Source: Baffinella frigidus
Lineage: Eukaryota; Cryptophyceae; Cryptomonadales; Baffinellaceae
Direction: 5' to 3'
NCBI GenBank assembly: GCA_026770585.1
Contig: MU646372.1
Location: forward strand, 464,369 to 483,303
Length of the DNA stretch: 18,935 nt
Shown piece by piece: positions 1-6,899 of this stretch (positions are counted from its first letter, which is position 1; the number at the start of each line of letters is the position of its first letter). The notes beneath the pieces are model-generated. The model was not told where the DNA came from. It worked only from the letters and a program-made list of their open reading frames with translations, and searched no databases. Made by a program: the position numbers and the translations under genes.

Positions 1-182
1 CCATCACCCACCAACTCATCCTTGACGCTCGCTCCCCCATGGCCCCCCTCCTCTTCCTTGACCCCCACCCCCCCACCCCCCTCCTCCTCCTCCTCCTCCG
101 CCAGCGCATAGATCACGTTGCCCCGCCCGGAATTGCGGTGGTTGGCCGCAGCCTTGCGTTTGTAGCTTTCGATCTTCCCAAT
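1..182 (-). CDS. Second exon of the PP1-docking gene, cut by the window edge
   Basis: Read on the minus strand from 182, the frame begins IGKIESYKRKAAANH, then a segment ending VIYALAEE, a Glu run, a Gly-rich stretch and a Lys/Glu/Asp tail that runs off the window. Third positions are strongly G/C and no stop occurs. The candidate acceptor is GGCAG at 187-183. It joins in phase 0 to the exon ending at 465, giving a continuous frame across the intron. The basic helical start followed by an acidic low-complexity tail suits a nuclear or scaffold regulatory protein, but I recognise no domain. The main doubt is the weak pyrimidine tract before the acceptor. Confidence 0.45.
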   Translation of the reverse strand, partial: MGKIESYKRKAAANHRNSGRGNVIYALAEEEEEEGGGGVGVKEEEGGHGGASVKDELVGD

Positions 183-464
183 CTGCCACGCCCGGAGGGA
201 CAGGGTCAGACAATTGTGGTAGGGGATCGGTGGTCACGCCCGGGGGAAGAGGGTCAGCCGATCGTGGTTGGTCCATAGGGGGTCGGTGGACCAAGGTAGG
301 CGGCAGCGGAAATGGTCACACGTGTGTGTGGTGCATCATGCCCGGCCGGGCAGCTTTGTTCGTGTGCACAGAAACAAGAGATTCCGCATGGTGCGCGCTC
401 TAACCCGGGGCGGGGGGGGCTGACGGCGTGTGTATGTTTCAGGTGGGGGTTGGGGATGTCTCAC
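183..464 (-). other. Candidate intron with an internal duplication
   Basis: On the minus strand this runs from GTGAG (464-460) to CAG (185-183) and joins two phase-0 frames. It contains two copies of a roughly 50-bp segment (about 181-235 and 236-285), each holding a CCCGGGCG- or CCGGGCG-like core and a GGTCAG core on the plus strand. The duplicated part also stays open in another minus frame (Pro-rich, DPLPPGV-like), which I regard as chance. Confidence 0.4.
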
Positions 465-1397
465 GTCGAGCACATTATCCTCATTGCGGCGAGCTTCCAA
501 CGGAACAACATGCTCCTCACAGACATCCGAGAACCCCACCCGTCGCTTCTTGCCCCCCCGCCCCTGCTCCGCCTCCCCTGCTCCCTCCCCACCCTCCCCT
601 TCCCGCGCCCGCACCCTTGAGCAACCACGCAAGATGCCCTTGGGCAAGATTCTCTCCGATGTCTGGATCGCCTCTGCGCCCCCCCCTCCCTCTTCCCCAC
701 CTCCAGCCTCGGTAGCGCCGCCTGCACCAGCTCCGACCCCCCCGTCTTCTCCGTGCGCGACAGGGCGACTCTCTCCAGACGAGGCCATGGTGGTGCCAGC
801 GCGTCCCTCCGCCGGCGCCGTGTCGGTTCCGAAGCTTGCTCCGCTGGGTGCAGCGGCACGAGAGTCCGGCTGTGTCGCAACGGCCGCGGCAGGAGAGACC
901 GGCTGTGTCTGAACGGCCAACGGATCGGCAGCGCTGAACTGGGTCGACTCAGCGTGACTCGAGTGGAGCGAGGGCGACGTGAGGAGTCGGGCCACCGGGA
1001 GAGGGTTCTCGCCGGGGGAGGAATGCAAGCGCGAGAGCCCCACGGCGGCGAGGGTCTGTTGCGGCGGGTTGGGGGTCTCTGGAATCTCGTCCAGGCGAGA
1101 GCTGGCGAAGTCACACACGAGGCGCTTCGGAGGACTCGAAGAAGATCCCACAGATCTTTCTGGTTCTGTATCGGCGGCAGGGAACTGCCGTGTAAGCACC
1201 TCGTCTTTGCACGCTCCAAATAGCATCGGCGCGGACGCAGCCAGCTTCGGGACGGCGAGGGTCTTTTGTTGCGGCGGGATGGGCGTCTCTGGGATCTCGC
1301 CCAGGCGCATTCGAGCCTTCAGGAGGGTTTGCGCACGCAACTCAGCGACCTTGTCCTCTCTGGCGCCAAACAGCATCGGCACGACCTCAGAGAGCAT
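465..1397 (-). CDS. Main exon of a putative PP1-docking regulatory protein
   Basis: This is a long open stretch; I take the ATG at 1397 as a provisional start because the frame upstream of it lacks coding character. Numbering from that Met, two diverged copies of a module containing PMLFGA (residues 7-12 and 57-62) and EIPETP (34-39 and 104-109) come first, then a Ser/Pro/Ala-rich linker, then GILR (254-257; 638-627) and, 28 residues on, KKRRVGFSD with RVGF at 286-289 (542-531). A (G/S)IL(R/K) motif N-terminal to an RVxF motif is the established dual docking signature for protein phosphatase 1 catalytic subunit. A regulator or targeting subunit of PP1 is therefore inferred; no other domain is recognised. 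The exon ends at 465 in front of GTGAG, in phase 0. An exon further upstream is possible, since a CAG acceptor precedes the ATG directly. Confidence 0.55.
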
Positions 1398-1499
1398 CTG
1401 CACAGCACAGCTGTCGCGGAACAGGCCAAGGATCCCTTGAGAACGGCGGTCACCGTCGAGCTCAAGGCGGGAGTTTTGAGTTTTTGCGATTTTAAAACT

Positions 1500-1511
1500 G
1501 GTCACGTGACC
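1500..1511. promoter_or_regulatory. Perfect 12-bp G-box palindrome
   Basis: GGTCACGTGACC is a complete palindrome around CACGTG, the site bound by bHLH and bZIP factors in eukaryotes. It lies between the minus-strand ATG at 1397 and the plus-strand ATG at 1562, where a shared divergent promoter would sit; an AT-rich TTTTAAAA is just to its left (about 1490). If the minus exon at 1525-1650 is real, the site is intronic instead. Confidence 0.3.
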
Positions 1512-1524
1512 CCTTGCGACCCTC

Positions 1525-1650
1525 TTATTCTTGCCGGGTGTAACGGCCTCCACTTTCCACCATGTTGCGGGCGATCTTCCTGTTGTCGTTGGTGGCCACT
1601 GCCACATCCATCCACACACCCGCTGCGCCCGCCTCGAGGTTCACTGTGAC
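1525..1650 (-). CDS. Exon-like segment, function unknown, antisense to the next entry
   Basis: On the minus strand the frame reads VTVNLEAGAAGVWMDVAVAT, then NDNRKIARNMVESGGRY, ending at TAA at 1527-1525. It has high G/C at third positions and looks like real protein. It could be an upstream exon of the PP1-docking gene: GCAAG near the end could be a GC-type donor in phase 2, which fits an acceptor about 20 bases before the 1397 ATG. Immediately upstream the frame shifts into another plausible stretch (KPKPDDVIRLREKQ, about 1725-1680), so a frameshifted pseudogene is also possible. I do not recognise the family. The competing plus-strand reading of the same bases is listed separately; both being genuine is unlikely. 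Confidence 0.4.
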   Translation of the reverse strand, partial: VTVNLEAGAAGVWMDVAVATNDNRKIARNMVESGGRYTRQE

Positions 1651-1882
1651 CCCTTTCCCTACCCACAATCTGCTTCTCTCTCAGCCGGATGACATCATCT
1701 GGCTTGGGTTTCGGGTTTGGCATGGCCTGGCACCAGCAAGGGCGGTCGCCCTTCTTTCCTTGATAGTCACGGCTGCGCCCCCGCCTCAAGGTGCACTACG
1801 ATTCCTCGTCCCTCTCTCTGCCTCGACGCTACGCTCTTCACAACGAGGGGTCTGGGACCAGATGGTGATCGGTGAGAGTTAA
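1562..1882 (+). CDS. ORF with signal-peptide-like N-terminus (106 aa), or first exon
   Basis: The start sits in CCACCATG, a good eukaryotic initiation context. The protein opens with MLRAIFLLSLVATATS, a textbook hydrophobic signal sequence, followed by a Pro/Ala/Ser/Thr stretch such as can follow ER-entry signals in secretory or complex-plastid proteins. A second similar segment (RAVALLSLIVTAAP, residues 60-73) suggests an internal duplication. The end may be a splice donor rather than the true stop: GGTGAG lies at about 1870. No catalytic domain is visible. The bases also code plausibly on the minus strand, so this is one of two exclusive interpretations. Confidence 0.35.
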   Translation: MLRAIFLLSLVATATSIHTPAAPASRFTVTPFPTHNLLLSQPDDIIWLGFRVWHGLAPARAVALLSLIVTAAPPPQGALRFLVPLSASTLRSSQRGVWDQMVIGES

Positions 1883-2063
1883 GAGTGGAGTGACATGGGG
1901 TACACTGTGGAAGATCGAGCAGCGTGCCAGGTCTCCGAGTGCATCCACTCGTTGGGCGCGGCTCTCCTCAGTTCAGCTTTCTTCGGGGAGCGGCGCCGGA
2001 TCTCGCTGGTGACTGGGTCCATGATAATTGTCAATTAATGGCAGGTTGGCGGCGCCTCCCCAG

Positions 2064-2228
2064 ACAACACTGAGGCTGCGGGGGGGCTTCTCGCTCGACC
2101 AGATCAAGTATGAGCCGAAGAGGGCGCTGCAGGTGCCTGTTCTTGCCTGGATCCACCGCCTCTTGCGAGAGAACAGGGTTCTCAAATGGGAGCAGCCCGC
2201 CGGCAGGCTAGTCGTCCCCACCTCGACA
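2064..2228 (+). CDS. Exon-like segment containing LRLRGG, function unknown
   Basis: After a good acceptor (CCTCCCCAG, ending 2063) the frame reads TTLRLRGGFSLDQIKYEPKR, then ALQVPVLAWIHRLLREN and KWEQPAGRLVVP. Third positions are mostly G/C and the composition is that of a globular protein. The end is placed before GTAGCG at 2229 because the frame then runs into a GA microsatellite. LRLRGG is also the last six residues of ubiquitin, but nothing upstream resembles a ubiquitin fold; I have a loose recollection of similar LRGG motifs after N-terminal leaders in secondary algae. It could be the next exon of the 1562 ORF, although I could not find a donor in the right phase. Confidence 0.4.
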
Positions 2229-2234
2229 GTAGCG

Positions 2235-2302
2235 TGGAGAGAGAGAGAGGGAGAGAGAGGGAGAGGCAGGGAGAGAGAGAGAGAGAGAGAGGAGAGGAGG
2301 GG
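2235..2302. repeat. (GA)n microsatellite
   Basis: A purine tract of GA dinucleotides with occasional extra G. It interrupts the coding-looking frame to its left and produces low-complexity Arg/Glu and Ser/Leu translations that are not genes. Confidence 0.95.
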
Positions 2303-2466
2303 ATAGGATAGGGGCAGACGGCGGTAGCGAGAGGGGGCACACCTGTGCAAGTTCAGATGTGTAACACTAGCTGCGCCTCGCTCCAGCAAAATAGACATAT
2401 TATTGACAGGATGATGGTTGCTCGACGCCCCCTCCCGCCAGATGCTCCACACGCTCCCACACCCCT

Positions 2467-2602
2467 CCACCAGCCCTCAGAGTGGGAGCAAATCGTCTCT
2501 TCAAGCCCCCTTTACCAGAGGGCGTCGGAATCCGACGGCCTTCAGTATGAATCAAGGGGATTGAAACAGGGCGATTTGCTCCCAACTCCTGAGGGCTGGT
2601 GG
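2467..2602. mobile_element. 136-bp foldback (MITE-like) element
   Basis: The ends are inverted repeats starting CCACCAGCCCTCA, with GGGAGCAAATCG inside both arms, and weaker complementarity continues toward the centre. It holds no coding capacity. Non-autonomous element inferred from structure only; no second copy was seen in the window. Confidence 0.6.
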
Positions 2603-2634
2603 CTGCAGCAGCATCCTCAAGGCCTGGTCAACTC

Positions 2635-2789
2635 TTATCCGGGAACATGTTTGATTTAAAAGAAAATGGCCTATCAAAACGGGTTCCGGTCCGTATTAAA
2701 TTTACGCAGGGCCCTAATTAACCTTCGTCCACCTCCTGTGAACAAATAGGGATCCATCTCCTTTAAAATTAAACATGTCCCCGGATTAA
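2635..2789. mobile_element. MITE, family A (TTATCCGGG ends)
   Basis: About 28-bp inverted ends: TTATCCGGGAACATGTTT at the left, and a right end complementary to TTAATCCGGGGACATG. The interior is AT-rich. A related, left-truncated copy lies at 3306-3402. The CTTATCCGGG terminus is shared with the family B elements at 6214 and 11239, so A and B may use the same transposase. Confidence 0.65.
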
Positions 2790-2818
2790 CTCGCCCCCCG
2801 CGACTGAATCAGTGAGGA

Positions 2819-3247
2819 GTGGGGTCGCAGGTAACAGGGGCAGCCATGACGGTGTTCGGGCTTCTCGCACACCCAGACCTCCCCGTGCCGATCATGAACA
2901 TCATGGGTCGCACCCCCCTCCCCCAACACCCCCCGATCTGCATCAGCAGCCTGCAGCCGGTCTCCCAGAATCATCAGCACCCGCAGCTGCCTGCCGTCCC
3001 GCACCCGCAGCTGCCAGCCTCCCAGCATCTTCAGCACCCTGATGCCTCTGCCTCAGCAGCCCTCGTCAGCACCCCCAGCACCCTGCTGCCTGCCGTCCCG
3101 CTGGGTTCGGAGCAGCCGGTGCCTTCTCCCAGCGTCCGCTCCCTCCCCTCGCTGCACGGACCGAGGCGGGCCTCCCCGGCACGATCACTGCACGGATCGA
3201 TTCGAGGCAGGCACCGAGGCACCTCAACACAGCTTTCTGTCTGGTAA
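2819..3247 (+). CDS. Doubtful Pro/Gln/His-rich ORF over a minisatellite
   Basis: A 142-codon frame. The first third (AAMTVFGLLAHPDLPVPIMN, about 2843-2905) is hydrophobic, has G/C-ending codons and follows a possible CAG acceptor, so it might be a short exon. The rest (about 2935-3110) is built from repeats of CAGCTGCC and CAGCACC units and is low complexity. No family is recognised, and the opposite strand is open too. Confidence 0.2.
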   Translation: MGSQVTGAAMTVFGLLAHPDLPVPIMNIMGRTPLPQHPPICISSLQPVSQNHQHPQLPAVPHPQLPASQHLQHPDASASAALVSTPSTLLPAVPLGSEQPVPSPSVRSLPSLHGPRRASPARSLHGSIRGRHRGTSTQLSVW

Positions 3248-3497
3248 CGGAGAAATTCACCCACAAGCACGTACCGACACGCCCACTGAACGGATCGAGT
3301 CGATCTAGCCCTAATTGAATTTAAGTAGGGCCCTAATTCACCGTCGTCCAACTCCTATGAACAAATAGGTTTTCTTTCAAATTAAACCTGTCCCCGAATT
3401 AGATCACTGAACGGATCGCGTCGAGGCAGGCGAAGTGCACGGCACGCGGGAGAAATCCACATGCAAGCACGTACCAACACGCTCACTGAACGGGGTG
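3196..3497 (+). repeat. Roughly 100-bp repeat in two copies, split by a MITE fragment
   Basis: Copy 1 (3196-3293) and copy 2 (3413-3493) both contain TCGAGGCAGGC, then a gagaaat-cac segment, CAAGCACGTACC and finally CACTGAACGG. A family A MITE remnant (3306-3402) lies between them. A third partial copy (AGGCGAAGTGCACG) is at about 3606 inside the next foldback element. Confidence 0.6.
3306..3402 (+). mobile_element. Truncated family A MITE
   Basis: It matches the right two thirds of the 2635-2789 element, including GGGCCCTAATT, CCTATGAACAAATAGG (CCTGTGAACAAATAGG in the other copy) and a tail ending CTGTCCCCGAATTAG. The left inverted end is missing, so it should be immobile. The junctions read GATCTAG at the left and TTAGATC at the right. 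Confidence 0.6.
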
Positions 3498-3500
3498 TGA

Positions 3501-3876
3501 AAATGGTTTCAATGAAAATTACTACTCGGCTGCTTTAATATTACTAGTAAACACCGTTCTGTGTAGTCAATTTCATCGCCCAACTTTTTTATATTGAAAA
3601 TGTGGCAGGCGAAGTGCACGACACGCGGGCGGAGCTGATGTATAATGACAAGGAGCCTGAGACCCAGACGTTCCGTGGCGCCCTGCGGTGCGATCTCCCC
3701 TCTCCCTCGCTTGACAGGCACTACTGGCGAAGGCAGTACTGGCGATGAAATGTGGAAACATTTAAAAACATTGTTACGTTTTTAATTTCAACAAGTTGGG
3801 TGATGAAATTTTCTACAAAACGGTCTTTACTAGTAACGTTAAAGTAGTCGTGTAGTAATTTTTATTGAAACAGTTT
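3501..3876. mobile_element. Large foldback element, about 100-bp arms
   Basis: The left arm (3501-3600) and right arm (3777-3876) are inverted copies sharing TTTCAATRAAAATTACTAC and ATTTCATCRCCCAACTT. The roughly 175-bp middle is GC-richer and holds a partial copy of the neighbouring repeat, as if genomic DNA had been trapped between two arms. The arm core GCTTTAATATTACTARTAA also occurs in the family B MITE at 6214. No coding frame is convincing. Confidence 0.6.
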
Positions 3877-4093
3877 TTGAAAATTAACAAAAGGTTCCAC
3901 ATGAGATCGATGGAGGGTTGCGGACGCAGAGATCTCTGTCTGGTTCTATTCGGGCTCACCATTTTGGTGGGCCCGGGTTCGTGTCCGCTCCAAAGTTGAC
4001 GGATGTGTACCGCACACCCAGCTCGTCAGCATGATAATTGTCTGTCAACCCGAGTGAGGTACGGCTGGACTGTGAAACTCTGGGGATGTCGGG

Positions 4094-4319
4094 CCAGCCC
4101 CTAGGGGCTGCGCACCGGCATTGGCACGTCAAGCATTGGCACGCCAGGCCACCTTGTTGCAAGCCGCAGTTGCGTTGACAGTCAACGGAGGGACCCGCCT
4201 CGGCAACCATATTCGTGGGAACATCGCTGCAATTTAGATTTTCTCTGGTTCACTTGAGGCGGCTGGCGGCCCCTAGGGGCTGCGCACCATCCTTTGCACG
4301 CCGGGCCACCGTCTTGCAA
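4094..4319 (+). repeat. Tandem duplication with CCCCTAGGGGCTGCGCACC
   Basis: Two diverged copies (4094-4161 and 4266-4319), each starting with this word and each followed by CACGCC-GGCCACC and TTGCAA. It is part of a nest of repeats between 3940 and 4740; ORFs over it on both strands are not credible genes. Confidence 0.6.
4156..4248 (+). repeat. Dispersed repeat H, copy 1
   Basis: About 90 bp shared with 4634-4724: CCGCAG, GGAGG-ACCCGCCTCG, then ATTCGTGGG, then TCGCTGCA-TTTAGA. Same orientation as copy 2. Function unknown. Confidence 0.6.
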
Positions 4320-4335
4320 TCATGCAAAAAGCTTT

Positions 4336-4367
4336 CACGCGTGGGCACCTTAAGGTGCCCACGCGTG
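4336..4367. repeat. Perfect 32-bp palindrome
   Basis: A self-complementary 32-mer with no spacer, centred on CACCTTAAGGTG and ending in CACGCGTG on both strands. A further inverted pair (TTCACGCGTGGGC at 4334, GCTCACGCGTGAAG at about 4475) surrounds it. It may be the core of a foldback element. Confidence 0.8.
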
Positions 4368-4633
4368 GGCTCCTTCCCTTGGGCGTCCATGGTCAAACGT
4401 GTAGTAAAGTGGAGGCTACAATTGAAAATTGACTTTTTGAATACCATTTTCCCTGGTAAGTTGAATTTTGAAGGGGCTCACGCGTGAAGACTTGTGCTGT
4501 TAGCAAGCCGCAGTCCGCCAGCCACCTGAAGTGAACCAGATCCGGGCGGAGTTGACAAGTGTTTCCTTCCAGAGGTACGCTCTGAAAGTGTACTTGCTGT
4601 GAAATTTGCTGCAGGGTGATCATCCCGATTTGC

Positions 4634-4724
4634 TTGCAATCCGCAGCTCCTGCGGTCACCGGAGGAACCCGCCTCGTCAACCAGATTCGTGGGGAAATCG
4701 CTGCAGTTTAGAACTTTTTGCTGG
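4634..4724 (+). repeat. Dispersed repeat H, copy 2
   Basis: See copy 1 at 4156-4248. The two copies lie outside the central palindrome at 4336-4367. In addition, a 24-bp segment at 4246-4269 is inverted at 4511-4535 (GAAGTGAACCAG). Confidence 0.6.
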
Positions 4725-4821
4725 TATAAATTTCAAAACCAGGTACTGGTAAAACAATTGTAAACCTCTTCAGTTTTGGATGTGTGCCTCGAAACGAACT
4801 TCTGGGGCGGGCCAGCATCCT

Positions 4822-4979
4822 CACAGCGGGTTACGAAGGGATTTTCGGGCACTCAGTGCCCGATTTTCTGTTATCTTATCCGTAGGAACTCCCCTATGCC
4901 TCTGCGGGTTGCCTACCGTAGGGTCCTAGGTCTTATCGCTTAGGGTTTACTCAAAATCTCTTCGAAGTCCGCTATGTGG
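4822..4979 (+). mobile_element. MITE family F, copy 1
   Basis: Ends CACAGCGGG-TTACGAAGG and CTTCGAAGTCCGCTATGTG are inverted repeats. The interior holds CTTATCCGTAGGAA and a TAGGGTCCTAGGTCTTATCG block. Two other copies are at 6393-6548 and 7315-7474. No coding capacity. Confidence 0.7.
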
Positions 4980-5085
4980 TACGTTCTAAATTTCAGCGAT
5001 ATCCCCGTTGATATGCTGCATTTGTCAAGTAGCAGTGGGAGGCGAGGAGTGCGAAGGTATCGGCGTGGGCTGGTCTCCTACTTGG

Positions 5086-5145
5086 CTAATCCCTGGCCAC
5101 GTACGGCCACTTACGTGTAAGTGGCCGTACGTAGCCAGGGATTAG
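5086..5145. repeat. 60-bp near-perfect palindrome
   Basis: CTAATCCCTGG at the left mirrors CCAGGGATTAG at the right, and the arms read through CCGTACG and AAGTGGCC to the centre with about one mismatched pair. The neighbouring unit carries only the left half (about 5316-5350). Confidence 0.8.
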
Positions 5146-5148
5146 GGC

Positions 5149-5643
5149 CTCGCCCAGAGGTCCGCTCTCAATTTGGTGAGTAGAAGCGGGAGGCTTCGAG
5201 TGTGAACGGAGCGGCGCGTCGGACGAGTTGCTTTACAAACCAGGACGAGTTGCTTTGTAAATCTGATTCGAGGCGCGGTGACTGGGCAGGTGGGTCGCGG
5301 TGCTTGAGTTCTGGGTGGCTAATCCCTGGCTACGTACGGCCACTTACGTGGGCCTCGCCTAGAGGTCCGTTAAGTACATGCGGGAGGCTACGAGTGTGAA
5401 CGGAGCGGCGCGGTTGGCAGGTGGGTGGTGGTGCTGGAGTCCTGGGTGGCGGCGCGGGTCGGGCGAGTTGCTTTACAAAACCAGGACGAGTTGCTTTACG
5501 AACCAGGACGAGTTGCTTTACAAATCTGATTCGAGGCGCGGTGACTGGACAGGTGGGTCGCGATGCTGGAGTTCTGGGTAGCGGCGCTGCTCTTCGCGCT
5601 GGCGAACACCGCCATGCCGAGCACCCGCAAGATCGTGTGCCAG
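5149..5643 (+). repeat. Tandem duplication of about 200-290-bp units, with nested short repeats
   Basis: Both units begin GCCTCGCC-AGAGGTCCG and continue GAGTGTGAACGGAGCGGCGCG, then a nested array of GACGAGTTGCTTTACAAA (two copies in unit 1 at 5222-5260, three in unit 2 at about 5463-5525), then ATCTGATTCGAGGCGCGGTG and an exon-like end (TGGGTCGC). The palindrome half at 5316 interrupts unit 1 inside the exon-like part. The nested word is also the inner terminal repeat of the 10743 MITE. Confidence 0.7.
5545..5643 (+). pseudogene. Exon-like segment with donor, membrane-type protein
   Basis: After a stop at 5542 the frame reads LDRWVAMLEFWVAALLFALA, then NTAMPSTRKIVCQ, followed directly by GTACCTGG, a possible donor in phase 0. 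One membrane-spanning helix is predicted by eye, ending in a basic loop. A diverged copy (RWVAVLEFWVA, about 5292-5320) lies one repeat unit upstream and is cut by the palindrome half. Its phase matches the exon-like segments at 6624-7578 and 8938-9530, so it may be the upstream neighbour of those exons in an ancestral gene. Family not recognised. Confidence 0.4.
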
Positions 5644-5659
5644 GTACCTGGGTAAATTT

Positions 5660-5732
5660 CAAAGTGGTCAAAACACGTGGTCAAATTGTCAAACTGCAAA
5701 GTGGTCAAAACACGTGGTGGTCAAATAGTCGT
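5660..5732 (+). repeat. Two-copy 37-bp minisatellite
   Basis: CAAAGTGGTCAAAACACGTG occurs at 5660 and 5697, each followed by a GTGGTCAAAT-like phrase. It lies just after the candidate donor at 5644. Confidence 0.8.
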
Positions 5733-5851
5733 GGCAGAGCAGTAAGTGGCTCAGTCCTGCCGGGATAGCCCTTGGACGTTCTCGATTTGCCGAATTGGAG
5801 AGTTCGATTGTGTACCATTCGGTTCGAACCGATGTGTATCCCCCAGCGCCC

Positions 5852-6002
5852 CCACTCGAGAATGCTGGAGGACCCTGTTTACATGCGGGGTTGTAAATAT
5901 TTGTACCAGGATAACGTAACCAACCTCGTGACTGTGCTAATTTCGCAGAGTGGCGTGACCAACCTCACGAAAGTTACTACACAAATGCCCACTTGTAAAA
6001 GC
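5852..6002 (+). repeat. Dispersed 150-bp element, copy 1
   Basis: It matches 8989-9136 in the opposite orientation: CACTCGAG, TTTACATG-GGGGTTGTAAA, TTTGTACCAGGATA, CCAACCTCGTGAC and AGTTACTACAC. Both copies keep one frame open (HSRM...GCK-LYQD-V-NLVT), but most codon differences change the amino acid, so a non-coding mobile repeat is the simpler reading. Confidence 0.65.
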
Positions 6003-6213
6003 AAACGGTTTTAAATCGGCCCCGCTAGCATTCTCGTGTGGCCTGAAGCCCCATCGCCACGCCATTCCGTCCCCGCCCAGCCCTGGCTGTGGTCCAAGGG
6101 AACAAATCGTGGCCGTGTTGGTCTCGATCCGTAATAAACCCACTTTTCTCTCTCAACCACACGGTGCTCGCTGGCGTGAATTTTTTCACCGTTTTATGGC
6201 GTGGGGGTCAGGG
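6003..6213. other. No recognised feature
   Basis: Unique-looking sequence between a dispersed repeat and a MITE. ORFs here lack coding character and I see nothing else in it. Confidence 0.4.
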
Positions 6214-6359
6214 ATCTTATCCGGGGAAACCAATTTTTCTTTAGTTTGATGGCAAGGAAAATTACTACATAAATGCTTTAATATTACTAATAAGAGCGAA
6301 TTGTGTAGTAATTTTCCTTGCCGTCAAACTAAAGAAAAATAGGTTGCCCCGGATAAGGT
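6214..6359. mobile_element. MITE family B, copy 1
   Basis: Inverted ends of more than 50 bp: CTTATCCGGGGAAAC at the left, with TTTGATGGCAAGGAAAATTA inside the left arm, mirrored at the right and ending GCCCCGGATAAG. The AT-rich loop contains GCTTTAATATTACTAATAA. About 146 bp, non-coding. Confidence 0.8.
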
Positions 6360-6392
6360 CGGGCTGACAAGCAATGGCTGACGAGGGCACCC

Positions 6393-6548
6393 ACACAGCG
6401 GACTTCGGCAGGATTTTGAAAAACCCCTAAGCGATAAGACCTAGGACCCTACGGTAGGCAAACCGTAGGGACATAGGGGAGCTTCTACGGATAAGGTCAC
6501 GGAAAGGTGGCCCGATCTGGGCTGAAAATCCCTTCGCCCGCTGTGTGG
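6393..6548 (-). mobile_element. MITE family F, copy 2 (inverted)
   Basis: Opposite orientation to 4822-4979: starts CACACAGCGGACTTCGG, includes GCGATAAGACCTAGGACCC and CTACGGATAAGG, and ends CCCGCTGTGTG. Confidence 0.7.
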
Positions 6549-6745
6549 TGGGGTGGTTGGAGTGCAGATCTCGCGATGTGATGGGTAACGGTAGTCACGA
6601 ACTTGTCTCTCTGTAGAGCGCAGATCAACTGGGCGTTCACGGCATAGCGCAGATCTCGCGCCTTTGGGGGGGAATCTAACGAACTTCTTTCGGGTATCTA
6701 ACGAGCTTCTCTCGCTCGGTTAGGTGCGGATCAACTGCGTGTTCA

Positions 6746-6899
6746 CCCCACCCCCTAGTGGTCCTAGCGGCTATACGTCCGGGGCGTTTGGCCAGGCCGT
6801 AATCTGGTACAGATCCACTGGGTTTACAGTGAATTCACTTCCTCGAGACGTATAGCCACTAGGGGGTAGACGGTTTCTTATCAGCGAGGTACCCCTGTA
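6746..6899. mobile_element. Truncated, rearranged family D MITE
   Basis: The right end (TTTCTTATCAGCGAGG to CCCTGTA) is that of family D, but the left end is missing. The inside holds an inverted pair, CCTAGCGGCTATACGTC at about 6765 and GACGTATAGCCACTAGGGGG at 6847. It interrupts an exon-like copy of array I. Confidence 0.5.

Noticed and set aside
2064-2228. Ubiquitin gene because of LRLRGG
   Set aside because: None of the other 70 residues of ubiquitin are present upstream, in any frame.
3956-4210. 84-aa Cys-rich minus-strand ORF
   Set aside because: It lies over a tandem duplication and dispersed repeat H; the Cys pattern comes from the repeated GCA/TGC words, and there is no codon bias or start context.
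5815-5840. tRNA T-arm-like GGTTCGAACC
   Set aside because: The bases around it do not form a T-stem or any cloverleaf; it is a short palindrome (TCGGTTCGAACCGA).
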